The translations under genes were made by a program, and so were the position numbers. The notes below the pieces were generated by a model. It was not told the DNA's origin. It ran no database searches and was given only the letters and a program-made list of their open reading frames with translations. Shown here one piece after another: positions 17,476 to 26,942 of a stretch of 64,000 nucleotides of DNA; within the stretch, counting starts at the first letter, position 1, and each line of letters starts with the position of its first letter. The stretch comes from an uncultured Gammaproteobacteria bacterium (GTDB lineage Bacteria > Pseudomonadota > Gammaproteobacteria > Ga0077536), in contig CALKCL010000009.1 of assembly GCA_938082545.1 (NCBI GenBank), forward strand, positions 1-64,000, in the 5' to 3' direction.

Positions 17476-19059
17476 ATGTATAAAGTCTTTGTAGCCGACG
17501 AGTTGGCGCCTGAAGGGATAGCAGCATTAAAAGAGTATGCAGAAATAGAAATAGACTTTTCCCCTGGGTTGACCGTGGATGAAGCTATTCCGCATGTAAA
17601 AAATGCCGATGCAATTATTGTCAGAAGTGCTACAAAGCTTAAAGGTCAATTACTTGATGCCGCAGTGAGATGTAAAGTGATAGGCAGAGCTGGTATTGGC
17701 GTAGACAACATTGACTTAGATATATCGACGGAGAGAGGGATAGTTGTCCTCAACACACCGGATGCAAATGCGACTACGACAGCTGAGCTCGCCATAGCAC
17801 ACATGTTCTCTTTAAGTCGGAAACTGCCTGAAGCCGACCTGTCAGTAAGGTCGGGAAAATGGCAAAGAAACGAATTCGTCGGTGCCGAAGTATCTGGTAA
17901 GACGGTTGGTATAGTTGGGTTTGGTACTATTGGCAGGCTCTTAGCAGAGAGATGCTTGGGCTTGAAGATGAAAGTTGTCGTCTTCGACCCTTTCGTTACA
18001 CAGCAAACGTTCGCAGAGCACGGAGTAGAGGCTAAAGATCTTGATGGTTTAGTTGCGGTATCTGACTACATTACACTGCATTGCCCCGTGACGGATGGGA
18101 CGAGAGGATTATTTAGTCGAGAGAGATTGCTCGCTATGAAGGCTGGTTCTCGGATCATAAACTGTGCCCGAGGAGGGCTGATTGACGAACAAGCTTTATG
18201 CGATGTTGTTAATTCCGGCCACTTGGCTGGCGCAGCCTTAGACGTTTTTGAGCAAGAACCACCGATCGACTCTCCTTTGTTTACTGTTCCGAATATTCAA
18301 TTCACCCCTCATTTAGGCGCTTCAACCGAAGAAGCCCAGACGGCTGTTGGTGTAGAAATATCCCATCAGATTGCTGCTTTTTTGATCGCTGGGAAAATTA
18401 TCAATTCAGTGAATGTCCCTAGTGTCGACCCTGATAAGTTATCGCAGTTAAATCCCTATATGGAGTTGGCAACCAAATTGGGGAAAGTACTATGTCAAAT
18501 GGTTGAAGGCCCACTTTCTTCGGTCGAAATTGGTGTTTTTGGTGAAGCTTCGAAATTCGACTCACACCCTATTGCTAGCGCTTCAATGGTTGGTTTACTT
18601 TGTCGACACCATGCTGTTCCGGTCAATGAAATAAATGCCCTGCATTTGGCGCGTAGACAGGGAATCAACGTGACTAAAGTGAGCTCAGCTGACTCTAAAG
18701 ATTATCTTTCTTTAGTGCGAATAACAGCTCAGAGTTCTGAACAAACCGTCATTTTAGAAGGAGCAATCTTTGACAAAAGTCGACCAAGATTGGTGAAAAT
18801 CAATGGATATGAAATTGAGTCACCGTTAGAGGGACACTTACTGATAACCAAACACGCTAATGAGCCTGGAGTGGTAGGTAAGATTGGTGAAGCGCTTGGC
18901 AAAGAAGATATAAACATTTCTCGTATGCAAGTAGGTGTCGCAGAAGACTCCCAGCTAGCCATTGCAATACTGGATATTTCGGGTTCGCTAAGCAGTGCTG
19001 CGTTAGAAAATATATCAAAAATAGGTGCAGTTGAGAAAGTTCTGCAAGTGTTGCTGTAA
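17476..19059 (+). CDS. serA: D-3-phosphoglycerate dehydrogenase (long, ACT-containing form)
   Basis: The start is ATG 17476, seven bases after AAAGGA; the preceding TTG is an in-frame alternative. The 527-residue enzyme has a D-2-hydroxyacid dehydrogenase core with GKTVGIVGFGTIGRLLAERC (about 142-161), the NCARGGLIDEQAL loop and the catalytic His in TPHLGASTEEAQ. An intervening domain (about 320-450) and a C-terminal ACT domain (HANEPGVVGKIGEALGKED) place it in the long SerA class. It oxidises 3-phosphoglycerate at the first step of serine synthesis; ACT and intervening domains often mediate serine feedback. It forms a serC-serA operon. Confidence 0.95.
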   Translation: MYKVFVADELAPEGIAALKEYAEIEIDFSPGLTVDEAIPHVKNADAIIVRSATKLKGQLLDAAVRCKVIGRAGIGVDNIDLDISTERGIVVLNTPDANATTTAELAIAHMFSLSRKLPEADLSVRSGKWQRNEFVGAEVSGKTVGIVGFGTIGRLLAERCLGLKMKVVVFDPFVTQQTFAEHGVEAKDLDGLVAVSDYITLHCPVTDGTRGLFSRERLLAMKAGSRIINCARGGLIDEQALCDVVNSGHLAGAALDVFEQEPPIDSPLFTVPNIQFTPHLGASTEEAQTAVGVEISHQIAAFLIAGKIINSVNVPSVDPDKLSQLNPYMELATKLGKVLCQMVEGPLSSVEIGVFGEASKFDSHPIASASMVGLLCRHHAVPVNEINALHLARRQGINVTKVSSADSKDYLSLVRITAQSSEQTVILEGAIFDKSRPRLVKINGYEIESPLEGHLLITKHANEPGVVGKIGEALGKEDINISRMQVGVAEDSQLAIAILDISGSLSSAALENISKIGAVEKVLQVLL

Positions 19060-19075
19060 AAATCAGTTGCTGCTA

Positions 19076-20683
19076 TTAAAATCTAAAAATGCCGTATCCA
19101 GGCTCTCCTGGTTGGGCATTCAAGGATGCGCTGATCGCTATTCCAAGAGAGTTTCTAGTGTCTATCGGATTAATAATCCCGTCATCCCACAATTCAGAGG
19201 TGGCATAGTAAGCAGACATTTGATCTTGGAAGGCTTCTAAAGTTTCTTCATAAACTTTATCTAAAGTTTTTTGTTCAACTTTTTCTCCTGTTCTTTCTAA
19301 CTGACGTTTTTTGACATCTGCCAGTGTCTTCGCAGCTTGTTCTCCTCCCATAATACCGATTTGGTGGTTAGGCCAAGAAAAAACAAACCTTGGATCGTAA
19401 GCTCTACCACACATTCCGTAGTTGCCCGCACCAAAAGAACCGTGACACATTAATGTGAATTTCGGAACATGTGAGCCAACAATCGCTTGTATTAATTTCG
19501 CGCCATCTTTAGATATTCCTTTAGCCTCATATTCTTTTCCAACCATGAATCCTGTTACATTCTGGAGAAAGAGTATCGGAGTATTATTTTGATTACATAG
19601 CTCAATGAAATGAGCGGCTTTCAAGGCACTATCATTGAAAATAACGCCATTGTTTCCCAGTATGCCGACTTTGTAGCCCCATATGTTAGCGAAGCCACAA
19701 ACCATGGTGGTCCCATAGACGGGTTGGTATTCATGGAACTTACTTCCATCGACTATACGTGCAATTACTTCTTTGATATCAAAAGATTTTTTTATATCGG
19801 TTGGAAGAATGCCATACAATTCATCAACGTCATAATAGGGTTCTTCTACAGCATCCTTTCGGATGTTCCACTTAGTGGTCTTTTCCCATTGCTCGACTAT
19901 TTCTCTACCTATTGCAATAGCTTCCTCTTCTGTGTCGGCAGGGTAGTCGCATACTCCGCTGACCTGCGTGTGTAAATCACACCCCCCCAAGTCATCAGCT
20001 GTGACGATCTCTCCTGTCGCAGCTTTTACTAGTGGCGGACCCGCTAAGAAAACCGCACCTGTACCTTTTACAATGACAGAGTAGTCAGACAAAGCAGGCA
20101 CATATGCTCCCCCCGCTGTACAGTGACCAAATACTAGAGCCAGTTGTTTAACGTTCATTTTTGACAGGGTACTTTGATTGCGGAACATCCGTCCTGCCAT
20201 ATACCTGTCTGGAAAGAGTTCCGATTGGAGAGGCAGAAAGCCACCAGCACTGTCACAAAGATGTACTACAGGTAATCGGTTCTCTATAGCTATATCCAGA
20301 GCACGTACAATCTTTTTAACCGTTAGCGGATACCAAGCCCCACCTTTTATACTGCTATCATTTCCGATAATAACTACTTCTTGTCCGCTAACAACCCCAA
20401 TTCCCGTAATACAACTAGCACTTGGCGACCCAGCATCACCGGCACGGCTGCCGGCTAACGTAGAGAATTCGAGAAAAGGAGTTCCCGGATCCAGTAATTT
20501 CTCTAGGCGTTCTCTAGGCATCATTTTTCCATGACCTGCAAGACGGTCTACATCTTTTTGAGGCCTTTTGTAGCGCGCGTCATACTGCTCTTGCTTAAGT
20601 TCATCGGCTAAGCCTTTGTTGTGGCTGTAGTTGGACTGAAACTCAGTTGACTCCGTCTGAATTTTCGATTTTATACGAGACAT
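19076..20683 (-). CDS. Acyl-CoA carboxylase carboxyltransferase subunit
   Basis: The 535-residue protein is a crotonase-fold carboxyltransferase of the methylcrotonoyl/geranyl/propionyl-CoA carboxylase beta type. Features include GKMMPRERLEKLLDPGTPFLE (residues 51-71), GIGVVSGQEVVIIGNDSSIKGG, GHCTAGGAYVPALSDY and the carboxybiotin-site GSFGAGNYGMCGRAYDPRF. The substrate region reads HLCDSAGGFLPLQSELFPDR, differing from the usual DSGGANLPRQDEVFPDR of methylcrotonoyl-CoA carboxylases, so the acyl-CoA substrate is uncertain. Its start overlaps the BCCP stop (TAATG), so the three carboxylase genes are translated together. It transfers CO2 from biotin to an acyl-CoA. Confidence 0.88.
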   Translation of the reverse strand: MSRIKSKIQTESTEFQSNYSHNKGLADELKQEQYDARYKRPQKDVDRLAGHGKMMPRERLEKLLDPGTPFLEFSTLAGSRAGDAGSPSASCITGIGVVSGQEVVIIGNDSSIKGGAWYPLTVKKIVRALDIAIENRLPVVHLCDSAGGFLPLQSELFPDRYMAGRMFRNQSTLSKMNVKQLALVFGHCTAGGAYVPALSDYSVIVKGTGAVFLAGPPLVKAATGEIVTADDLGGCDLHTQVSGVCDYPADTEEEAIAIGREIVEQWEKTTKWNIRKDAVEEPYYDVDELYGILPTDIKKSFDIKEVIARIVDGSKFHEYQPVYGTTMVCGFANIWGYKVGILGNNGVIFNDSALKAAHFIELCNQNNTPILFLQNVTGFMVGKEYEAKGISKDGAKLIQAIVGSHVPKFTLMCHGSFGAGNYGMCGRAYDPRFVFSWPNHQIGIMGGEQAAKTLADVKKRQLERTGEKVEQKTLDKVYEETLEAFQDQMSAYYATSELWDDGIINPIDTRNSLGIAISASLNAQPGEPGYGIFRF

Positions 20684-21183
20684 TATTCTTGTGCCTTAAG
20701 TGAAATTAGTTCGGCATTTTTTTGAAAAGCCGAGTTGGTTTCTGCATGTACGCTCTCGACTTCTCCGTCGCGCGGGGCAGTTATATTGATTTGCATTTTC
20801 ATTGATTCTATTACGATTAACACATCTCCAGCCGATACCGTAGATCCTACTTGACAGTTTACGCTGACTACTAGACCCGGCATATTAGCCTTTATGATAT
20901 CTTCATTCGTGGCGGCTTTTTGCGTCGCACTGATATGATCAAGGTATGGGAGTGTGTATGTTCTTCCATCTGATCTCAAATGAATGGCCTCTTCATCTTG
21001 AGCCCACCAGAATTTTTTCAGCTGGCCATTAATCCGCATAGAAAAGTGATTCTCGGAGATTTGGATTAAATCGTCGACTGCAAATGCAGTTCCATCGACT
21101 AGAATCCTCAATTCGGGATGACACTTGGAGATTGTAACCTCGTGTTCAATCTCGTCGAGATTGAATTTATACGATTCGCTCAT
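20683..21183 (-). CDS. Biotin carboxyl carrier protein subunit of acyl-CoA carboxylase
   Basis: The start is ATG 21183 (MSESYKFN), preceded by GGAGGA; a GTG 15 bases upstream is in frame but less likely. The 166-residue protein ends in a biotinyl domain with IESMKMQINITAPRDG, where the lysine of ESMKM is biotinylated. An N-terminal region (about 1-80, including WAQDEEAIHLRSDG) resembles the BT/carrier linker domain that docks carboxylase and transferase subunits in 3-methylcrotonoyl-CoA carboxylase alpha chains. Here that part and the biotin domain are split from the biotin carboxylase as a separate polypeptide. TAATG overlaps occur at both ends. Confidence 0.85.
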   Translation of the reverse strand: MSESYKFNLDEIEHEVTISKCHPELRILVDGTAFAVDDLIQISENHFSMRINGQLKKFWWAQDEEAIHLRSDGRTYTLPYLDHISATQKAATNEDIIKANMPGLVVSVNCQVGSTVSAGDVLIVIESMKMQINITAPRDGEVESVHAETNSAFQKNAELISLKAQE

Positions 21184-22658
21184 TATAAGTTCCTCCACTG
21201 ACCTATCGATGCATACGGTTCAGGCGTATCAAAGGATAGGCTCCTAAAATCCTTGAGTCCCAGTGATGCAGCCAGAAGTGCACAAGCCATTTCGTCTTCT
21301 GTTAGTTCAACAGGCCTTAGTTCTTCTTCATTATCAGTCAAAAAGCCGGTGTGAATATGTGCATTGGCAAAATTGGCGTTTCTTAGTATTCGCCCTAAAT
21401 AGTCAACATTGCTGCTGACGCCTAAGAGTACTAGTTCATCTAAGGCTTTCGTTATTTTTTTGGTAGCTAAATTCCGGTTCTCGGCATGGCAGATCAATTT
21501 CCCGACCATTGAGTCGAATGCCGCAGAAACGATCTGTCCCTGTTCAATCCCAGAATCAAATCTTGCATCCTCGGCATCTGGGATTGCTAGTACCTTTATG
21601 ATCCCCGTTGCAGGACGAAAGTCATTTTCAGGCTCCTCGCAGCATATTCGGCACTCGATTGCGTGGCCAGACTGTTTAATATCTTTTTGCAACCAAGGTA
21701 GTTTGCGTGTGTAAGCAATTCTTAACTGTGCTTCTACTAGATCCACAGAGCAGACTAACTCAGTTATAGGATGTTCTACTTGTAGTCGGGTATTCATTTC
21801 GAGAAAGTAGAAATCATCATTAGGGCTGAGGATGAATTCGACAGTCCCAGCATTTAGGTAATTTGCTTTTTCCGAAAGGTCAACGGCTGCTGCGCATATC
21901 GAATCTCGCAACTTACCAGACAGCGAGGGAGCAGGAGATTCTTCGATCACTTTTTGGAAGCGTCTTTGGATGGAGCATTCTCTTTCATATAAATGAATAA
22001 TATTACCTTCGCCGTCTCCCAGTACTTGAACTTCAATATGTCGAGGGTTTTTAATATATAACTCAGCATAGATTCTACTATCCGCAAAATAGCGTTCTGC
22101 CTCTCCCATTGCTGTCTTAGCCTGTACTTCCAGGGAGTCAGCATCATGAACGATGCTCATTCCCTTACCCCCACCTCCAGCCGCCGCTTTAATAAGGAGT
22201 GGAAAACCAATTTTTTGAGCCTCTTTTACAAAACTACTTAAGTCCCCATCTTGAGTCACACTCGGAGCAACTGGGATACCGCATTTTTCAGCAAATTCGC
22301 GTGAGAGAATTTTGTCTCCCATGAGTTTGATTACTTCAGGCTGAGGCCCTATGAAGGCTATTCCTGACGCTTCTACAGCCTTAGCGAAACCAGAACTTTC
22401 GGATAAGAAACCGTAGCCTGGATGTAGACATTCTGCAGAAACGGACTTCGCAGCTTTAATTATTTGTTCGGAATCAAGATAGGCTGCGGTTGGGCTTTCA
22501 GCAAATAATTGAATAGAGACGTCAGCTAGCTTCACGTGTGGGGCCTTTCGGTCCGCATGATGGAAAACCGCTATTGTTCGCAGCCCTAGCGATCTTGCGG
22601 TACGTATTACCCTACAAGCGATTTCACCACGGTTAGCTATCAGAATACTTTTAAACAT
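21183..22658 (-). CDS. Biotin carboxylase subunit of acyl-CoA carboxylase
   Basis: The 491-residue ATP-grasp enzyme begins FKSILIANRGEIACRVIRTA, as biotin carboxylases do. It contains KAAAGGGGKGMSIV (the glycine-rich ATP lid), HIEVQVLGDGEGN, EMNTRLQVEHPITELV and HAIECRICCEEPENDF. It carboxylates biotin on the neighbouring carrier protein using ATP and bicarbonate. It is the first gene of the three-gene carboxylase operon (BC, BCCP, CT), with overlapping stop and start codons. It does not carry a fused biotin domain, unlike MccA or PccA. A short C-terminal tail (about residues 445-491) beyond the core is similar to the linker in fused chains. Confidence 0.92.
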   Translation of the reverse strand: MFKSILIANRGEIACRVIRTARSLGLRTIAVFHHADRKAPHVKLADVSIQLFAESPTAAYLDSEQIIKAAKSVSAECLHPGYGFLSESSGFAKAVEASGIAFIGPQPEVIKLMGDKILSREFAEKCGIPVAPSVTQDGDLSSFVKEAQKIGFPLLIKAAAGGGGKGMSIVHDADSLEVQAKTAMGEAERYFADSRIYAELYIKNPRHIEVQVLGDGEGNIIHLYERECSIQRRFQKVIEESPAPSLSGKLRDSICAAAVDLSEKANYLNAGTVEFILSPNDDFYFLEMNTRLQVEHPITELVCSVDLVEAQLRIAYTRKLPWLQKDIKQSGHAIECRICCEEPENDFRPATGIIKVLAIPDAEDARFDSGIEQGQIVSAAFDSMVGKLICHAENRNLATKKITKALDELVLLGVSSNVDYLGRILRNANFANAHIHTGFLTDNEEELRPVELTEDEMACALLAASLGLKDFRSLSFDTPEPYASIGQWRNL

Positions 22659-22889
22659 TATTCTTGCATCCTCTTATCTTCCTGTCAGGATATTTTAGTC
22701 TAGAACATTATATGCTGGTGTTTCGCCGAAATCAGTGTACTTCTGCTTTACACAGAGCCCCTAGTGATCATAAACAAATGGTTGAAAATATGCTACTCAG
22801 GCTGTCTTCGAACAGCGAATAGATGGTAGCAGACAAGACTTGTTCAGGTGTGATGTTTGGTTATTAGATAACTAATCAAGGTATTAAGT

Positions 22890-23764
22890 ATGCACGTTGT
22901 AAGTTATAGGCATCAAGACGCTAACCATCTTGGGATGTTGTCTGCCGATATGAGCTCAATTATTTCCTTTGATATCTCCGAAGCTAAGGCAAAACAGGAA
23001 TTTTAGCAGTAATCGAGAGCACTCCTTCTCTTTTCCCGTTGCCCAATCCCGAAGATCCTGCACCTCTAGAAGAGGTTGAAATTCTTGCTCCTATTCCCAA
23101 TCCACGGAGGAATATTTTTTGTGGGCAAAAATAACTGGGACATATACAAGAAATTGCAACTGCGGGTTTTGATATTGCTGATAGTCAAGGGAAAGTACCA
23201 GACGTTCCTATTCTATTTTCTAAGCTACCTGACTGCGTTGTTGGACATAATGCCCCGGTAGTGCAAAATCGAAATGTAACGAATCAACTTGATTACGAGG
23301 CAGAGCTAGGAGTAGTTATTGGTAAAGAAGCGAAGTGCGTGTCTGCGAAAGATGCTATGGACTGCGTATGGGGCTACACAATTGTTAATGACGTTAATGC
23401 AAGAGATGTTCAAGCGGATCATAAACAATAGTTATTAGGTAAATCTCAGGATACTTTTTGTCCTATGGGGCCTCTTGCGCTGTCTAAAAATCTGATAGAT
23501 CTAACAGACACATCCATAAAGTGTTGGGTTAATGACAAATTACGTCAAGACGGAAACACGGCTTTAATGATCTTTGATGTGCCATCTCTAATTGAGACAA
23601 TTTCTGCTGGGATCACACTTTACCCAGGAGATGTGATTGTGACCGGCACTCCAGCGGGGGTGGGTGCAGGGTTTCCCCCGCCTAAATTTTTAAAAAACAA
23701 CGATACTGTGACCATAAAGATTTCAGGGATAGGGGCGCTTGTAAATAAATTGGCTTCAAAATAA
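22890..23764 (+). pseudogene. Fumarylacetoacetate hydrolase family protein, degraded gene
   Basis: An FAH-family protein can be read only by joining frames. ATG 22890 opens a frame that stops about 23006. The sequence continues in another frame (ILAVIESTPSLFPLPNPEDP). A small lesion near 23120-23140, with an in-frame TAA, disrupts the usual NIFCxGxNY motif. The rest (DYEAELGVVIGKEAK, WGYTIVNDVNARDVQ) is interrupted by TAG at 23429, where homologues have Trp, and finishes LLGKSQDTFCPMGPLAL, GDVIVTGTPAGVG to the TAA stop at 23762-23764. The intact family hydrolyses C-C bonds of acylpyruvates or isomerises dicarboxylates in aromatic degradation. Several independent lesions argue for true decay rather than a single sequencing error. 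Confidence 0.85.
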
Positions 23765-23774
23765 AGATTTTTTT

Positions 23775-25919
23775 CTAAGTGGTTAGCCGTCGATAAATGT
23801 CAGCGACTTTTAGGGGTAGTTTTTCTACCTCGTCGATGACTGCATAATTAGCTGTGCCATACATATGAGGCAAATACTCCTGCGCTTCACTGTCTATTGT
23901 GATACAAAATGCGTGTACGCCGCTTTGCTTCATTTCGAGTAGGGCATGACGAGTATCTTCAATGCCATACTGGCCTTTATAGCCTCCATAGTCTTCGGGA
24001 CGCCCATCTGAAAGTGTTATCAGCAACTTCGTACGTGCGTGTGTTTTCTGCAACATTTGACCTAAGTGTCTTATTGCAACCCCCATTCGAGTATATGCTT
24101 TAGGTCTAATTCCGCTTATTCTCTGTCGGACCTCCAGAGAATAGTTTTCTTTAAAGTCTTTAATCGAGTAGACCTCACACCGTTTGTTTGTCCTTCCTGA
24201 AAACCCATAAATCGCATAGCGATCGCCGAGCAACTGCAGTGCTTCACAAAGCAACACCAGCGATTCACGCTCGGCGTTGTTGACCCATCCGAGAGTCGAC
24301 CCACTCATATCTACCATAAACATAACTGCTACATTTCTCTCTTGGTTACGATATTTTGTATATAGGTGATCACTCATGTCTTTGCCTAGGGTCATGTCAA
24401 CATGAGCGTTCACTATAGCATCAAGGTCGATATCATCCCCATCTGGCTGTCTACGCTGAGGTCTAGATTCACCAAGTACGGCTTCAAAGCATTTTTTTAT
24501 TACACGCAATGCCCCATGATATTTTTCTAATGTGTCAGAAATAAAGCTTTCATCTCCTGGTGGGACAACTAATTCTCGCAGCGTACAAAAATCTTCACGA
24601 AATCTTTGCCGAGTGCAGTCCCACTCATCGTATTGAAAAGTTCCTGTTTCATTAAGATCAGGATCGGTATCTCCTTCAGATTCTCCATTTTGGGCCAGTA
24701 ATGCATCGGAGTATTCTCCTTGCTCCATAGGGTCCATATACTGATCAGGAATTTCGCCGAAGTCTTGCATGATGGACCCAGCAAGATTCTTCAGATCGTC
24801 GGATAGCTCAATCGGCTGGCCATCTAAAGTTAATTGGAAATTGGTTTCACTAGGCTCCCCCTCGCCACTATCTCCGTCACTTACTTCCAGCATTTGTTTG
24901 GCCACGAAGTCGTCGTCATCGGCTTCGTCTTTGGGGGCATTGTCATCTCTTAATTTATCTAGCGACTTCTGAAATGCAATCTGCTCCTGCTCTATACGAG
25001 AGAGCATAGTCTCTCTAATCCGGTCTAGAAAAATTTCTCCTTGATAGGGCTGCAATACTGGCAAATCAATATCTAGAAAATGGTGAATATTTTCTATTGT
25101 GTCGACGGCGGTTGCAGTTGGGCTTCTTAAGCCATTAGCTCGGTCTTGCCAAAGTTTCCATAAGGCTACAACTTTAGGATCACGGTTTTCAAATTCAGAA
25201 AACTCTCTACTCAGTCCAGGAAAGTCTCTTGCGATAAAGTAATTAAGTCTGATAGATTCAAGACGATTAAAGATATTAAGAGATTTTTGATCGTTATACT
25301 CGGCGGTGAGTTTCTCCAACACTTGGATCCGCCAGGTCCCATACCAAGTTTGGGCCCATAAATGAGCTGCTGTAAGCTTATAGATAGTAAAGTTTTGTTT
25401 GGGTTGGGGGAAAAGAGAAATACTTTCAGGTAGGAACAATCCTTCAGTGTTGGTATATGTTTCATCATTACCTGAGATTTTGAGTTCTCTTCCACCGAGG
25501 CCTCTTATGAAATGCTGGAGGAAAAGACTAGTTTGTTGTAGAGAGCATCTAACGCCCTTATTTTCTTGATCAATGGCAAAGCCGCTGATATCTTCTAGCA
25601 ATGTAATTGCTTTACCAAGACCGTGGTTATCGTATTTTTTTAGGAATAAGTCTACCCACTTTTGAACGTCAGCATCGACCATAGTGTCAAAGGCTTTTGG
25701 TGCGAAGGAGATGAAATGTGCAGCCAGTTCAGTATTGGAATCAGCTATCAGTCCAGCCCAGTGGGATATAAATACTTGTTGCGGGTCACTAAGATTGGCA
25801 ATCATTGAGATGATTGTGTCTAGATTAGGGAGCCTGTTCAAAGCTGGTCCTACGACTTTTTCTAGATCTTTTTGTATTCGAATGCGGTAGAGTAAATTCT
25901 GCCTTGATTGATTACTCAT
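23775..25919 (-). CDS. NorD/CbbO-type VWA-domain protein
   Basis: The 714-residue protein has a helical N-terminal region, an acidic middle (about 330-440, rich in D and E) and a C-terminal von Willebrand A domain with MIDAS motif DMSGST near residue 541 and TLSDGRPEDYGG around 644. That layout matches NorD/CbbO proteins, which work with a MoxR-type ATPase to activate metalloenzymes (nitric oxide reductase, Rubisco). The ATPase partner gene lies directly upstream in the same direction, with a 42-base gap. No norB, norC, rubisco or CO-dehydrogenase gene is present in this window, so the client is unknown. Confidence 0.85.
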   Translation of the reverse strand: MSNQSRQNLLYRIRIQKDLEKVVGPALNRLPNLDTIISMIANLSDPQQVFISHWAGLIADSNTELAAHFISFAPKAFDTMVDADVQKWVDLFLKKYDNHGLGKAITLLEDISGFAIDQENKGVRCSLQQTSLFLQHFIRGLGGRELKISGNDETYTNTEGLFLPESISLFPQPKQNFTIYKLTAAHLWAQTWYGTWRIQVLEKLTAEYNDQKSLNIFNRLESIRLNYFIARDFPGLSREFSEFENRDPKVVALWKLWQDRANGLRSPTATAVDTIENIHHFLDIDLPVLQPYQGEIFLDRIRETMLSRIEQEQIAFQKSLDKLRDDNAPKDEADDDDFVAKQMLEVSDGDSGEGEPSETNFQLTLDGQPIELSDDLKNLAGSIMQDFGEIPDQYMDPMEQGEYSDALLAQNGESEGDTDPDLNETGTFQYDEWDCTRQRFREDFCTLRELVVPPGDESFISDTLEKYHGALRVIKKCFEAVLGESRPQRRQPDGDDIDLDAIVNAHVDMTLGKDMSDHLYTKYRNQERNVAVMFMVDMSGSTLGWVNNAERESLVLLCEALQLLGDRYAIYGFSGRTNKRCEVYSIKDFKENYSLEVRQRISGIRPKAYTRMGVAIRHLGQMLQKTHARTKLLITLSDGRPEDYGGYKGQYGIEDTRHALLEMKQSGVHAFCITIDSEAQEYLPHMYGTANYAVIDEVEKLPLKVADIYRRLTT

Positions 25920-25961
25920 GTGCAGTACAAAATCTTTTTTTTGAGTTCAAGCAAAGAGCTT

Positions 25962-26774
25962 TTAAAAAATTGAACGACTTAATTCGTGAACAGCTTGAAA
26001 CATATCTGGCTCGTCGGTCAAGGCTTGACTGATCGCGGTATCTACAGCATGGACTGGGGCGACTTTACTATGAATAAGTTTCCCAGCATTCACCAATAAT
26101 CTTGTACTGGCACCTTCTTCTAGACCGTTACCTTTGAGGTTTCTAGTCATATGACCGAGTTTGACTAATTTATGGGCCATTGATTCGTCAATACCACTTT
26201 CTTTTATTACAATAGCCTCCTCGATAGCAGCGTTAGGATAATCAAACTCTAAGGCTACGAATCTTTGCCGTGTGCTTTGCTTGAGATCTTTAAGAACGCT
26301 TTGATAGCCGGGATTATAAGAAATAGCTAAACAAAAGCTACTTAGTGCTTCAAGAAGTTCACCTAGCTTTTCAATAGGCAATAATCGTCTGCCGTCACAT
26401 AGTGGGTGGATGACTACTGACGTGTCTTTCCGCGCTTCTACAATTTCGTCCAGATAGCAGATATACCCGTGCCTGACGGCACTAGTAAGAGGACCATCGA
26501 TCCAAACTGTTTCCCCTCCTTTGATGAGGTACCTGCCAATAAGGTCGGAGGCTGTGAGGTCGTCATGACAAGCGACAGTCACCATAGGGAGTTTCAAGTG
26601 CCAAGCCATATATTCAATAAACCGAGTTTTTCCGCAACCAGTGGGACCTTTTAGCAGAATTGGTAGTTGGTTTTCGTAAGCTGCCGTAAAAATCGCAACC
26701 TCATCTCCAACAGGCTCATAGTAAGGTTTGTTTTTGATAAAGTTTTGTTCGTTTTTTATTGTGGTTTTACTCAT
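25962..26774 (-). CDS. NorQ/CbbQ/NirQ-type MoxR AAA+ ATPase
   Basis: The 270-residue ATPase begins with the family segment KPYYEPVGDEVAIFTAAYEN and Walker A GPTGCGKTRF (39-48). Walker B YLDEIVEA and CDGRRLL follow, then SYNPGYQS and the arginine-finger region of the NorQ/CbbQ subfamily. It forms hexamers that remodel a metalloenzyme together with a VWA partner, here the downstream NorD-like gene. The two genes are a bicistronic pair. The family assignment is strong; the client (NO reductase, Rubisco or another metalloenzyme) cannot be deduced locally. Confidence 0.9.
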   Translation of the reverse strand: MSKTTIKNEQNFIKNKPYYEPVGDEVAIFTAAYENQLPILLKGPTGCGKTRFIEYMAWHLKLPMVTVACHDDLTASDLIGRYLIKGGETVWIDGPLTSAVRHGYICYLDEIVEARKDTSVVIHPLCDGRRLLPIEKLGELLEALSSFCLAISYNPGYQSVLKDLKQSTRQRFVALEFDYPNAAIEEAIVIKESGIDESMAHKLVKLGHMTRNLKGNGLEEGASTRLLVNAGKLIHSKVAPVHAVDTAISQALTDEPDMFQAVHELSRSIF

Positions 26775-26942
26775 ATGGGCAATTCTTTCACATTTTAATC
26801 GTTCGTCTATACTCTAAGTCTTCGACTGAGGACGGCATCTGCTTTACTTTGTGCTATCCCTCGAGGTACTTTTGTCCGGTAAGCAAGTTATCGTAAATAC
26901 ACTCGTTTAGTCAACGAAGATAAAATATAGCAGGTAAATTAG

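Noticed and set aside
22740-22889. Possible intact upstream gene before the FAH pseudogene
   Set aside because: No frame of useful length or ribosome binding site was found in the gap between the biotin carboxylase start and the degraded gene.
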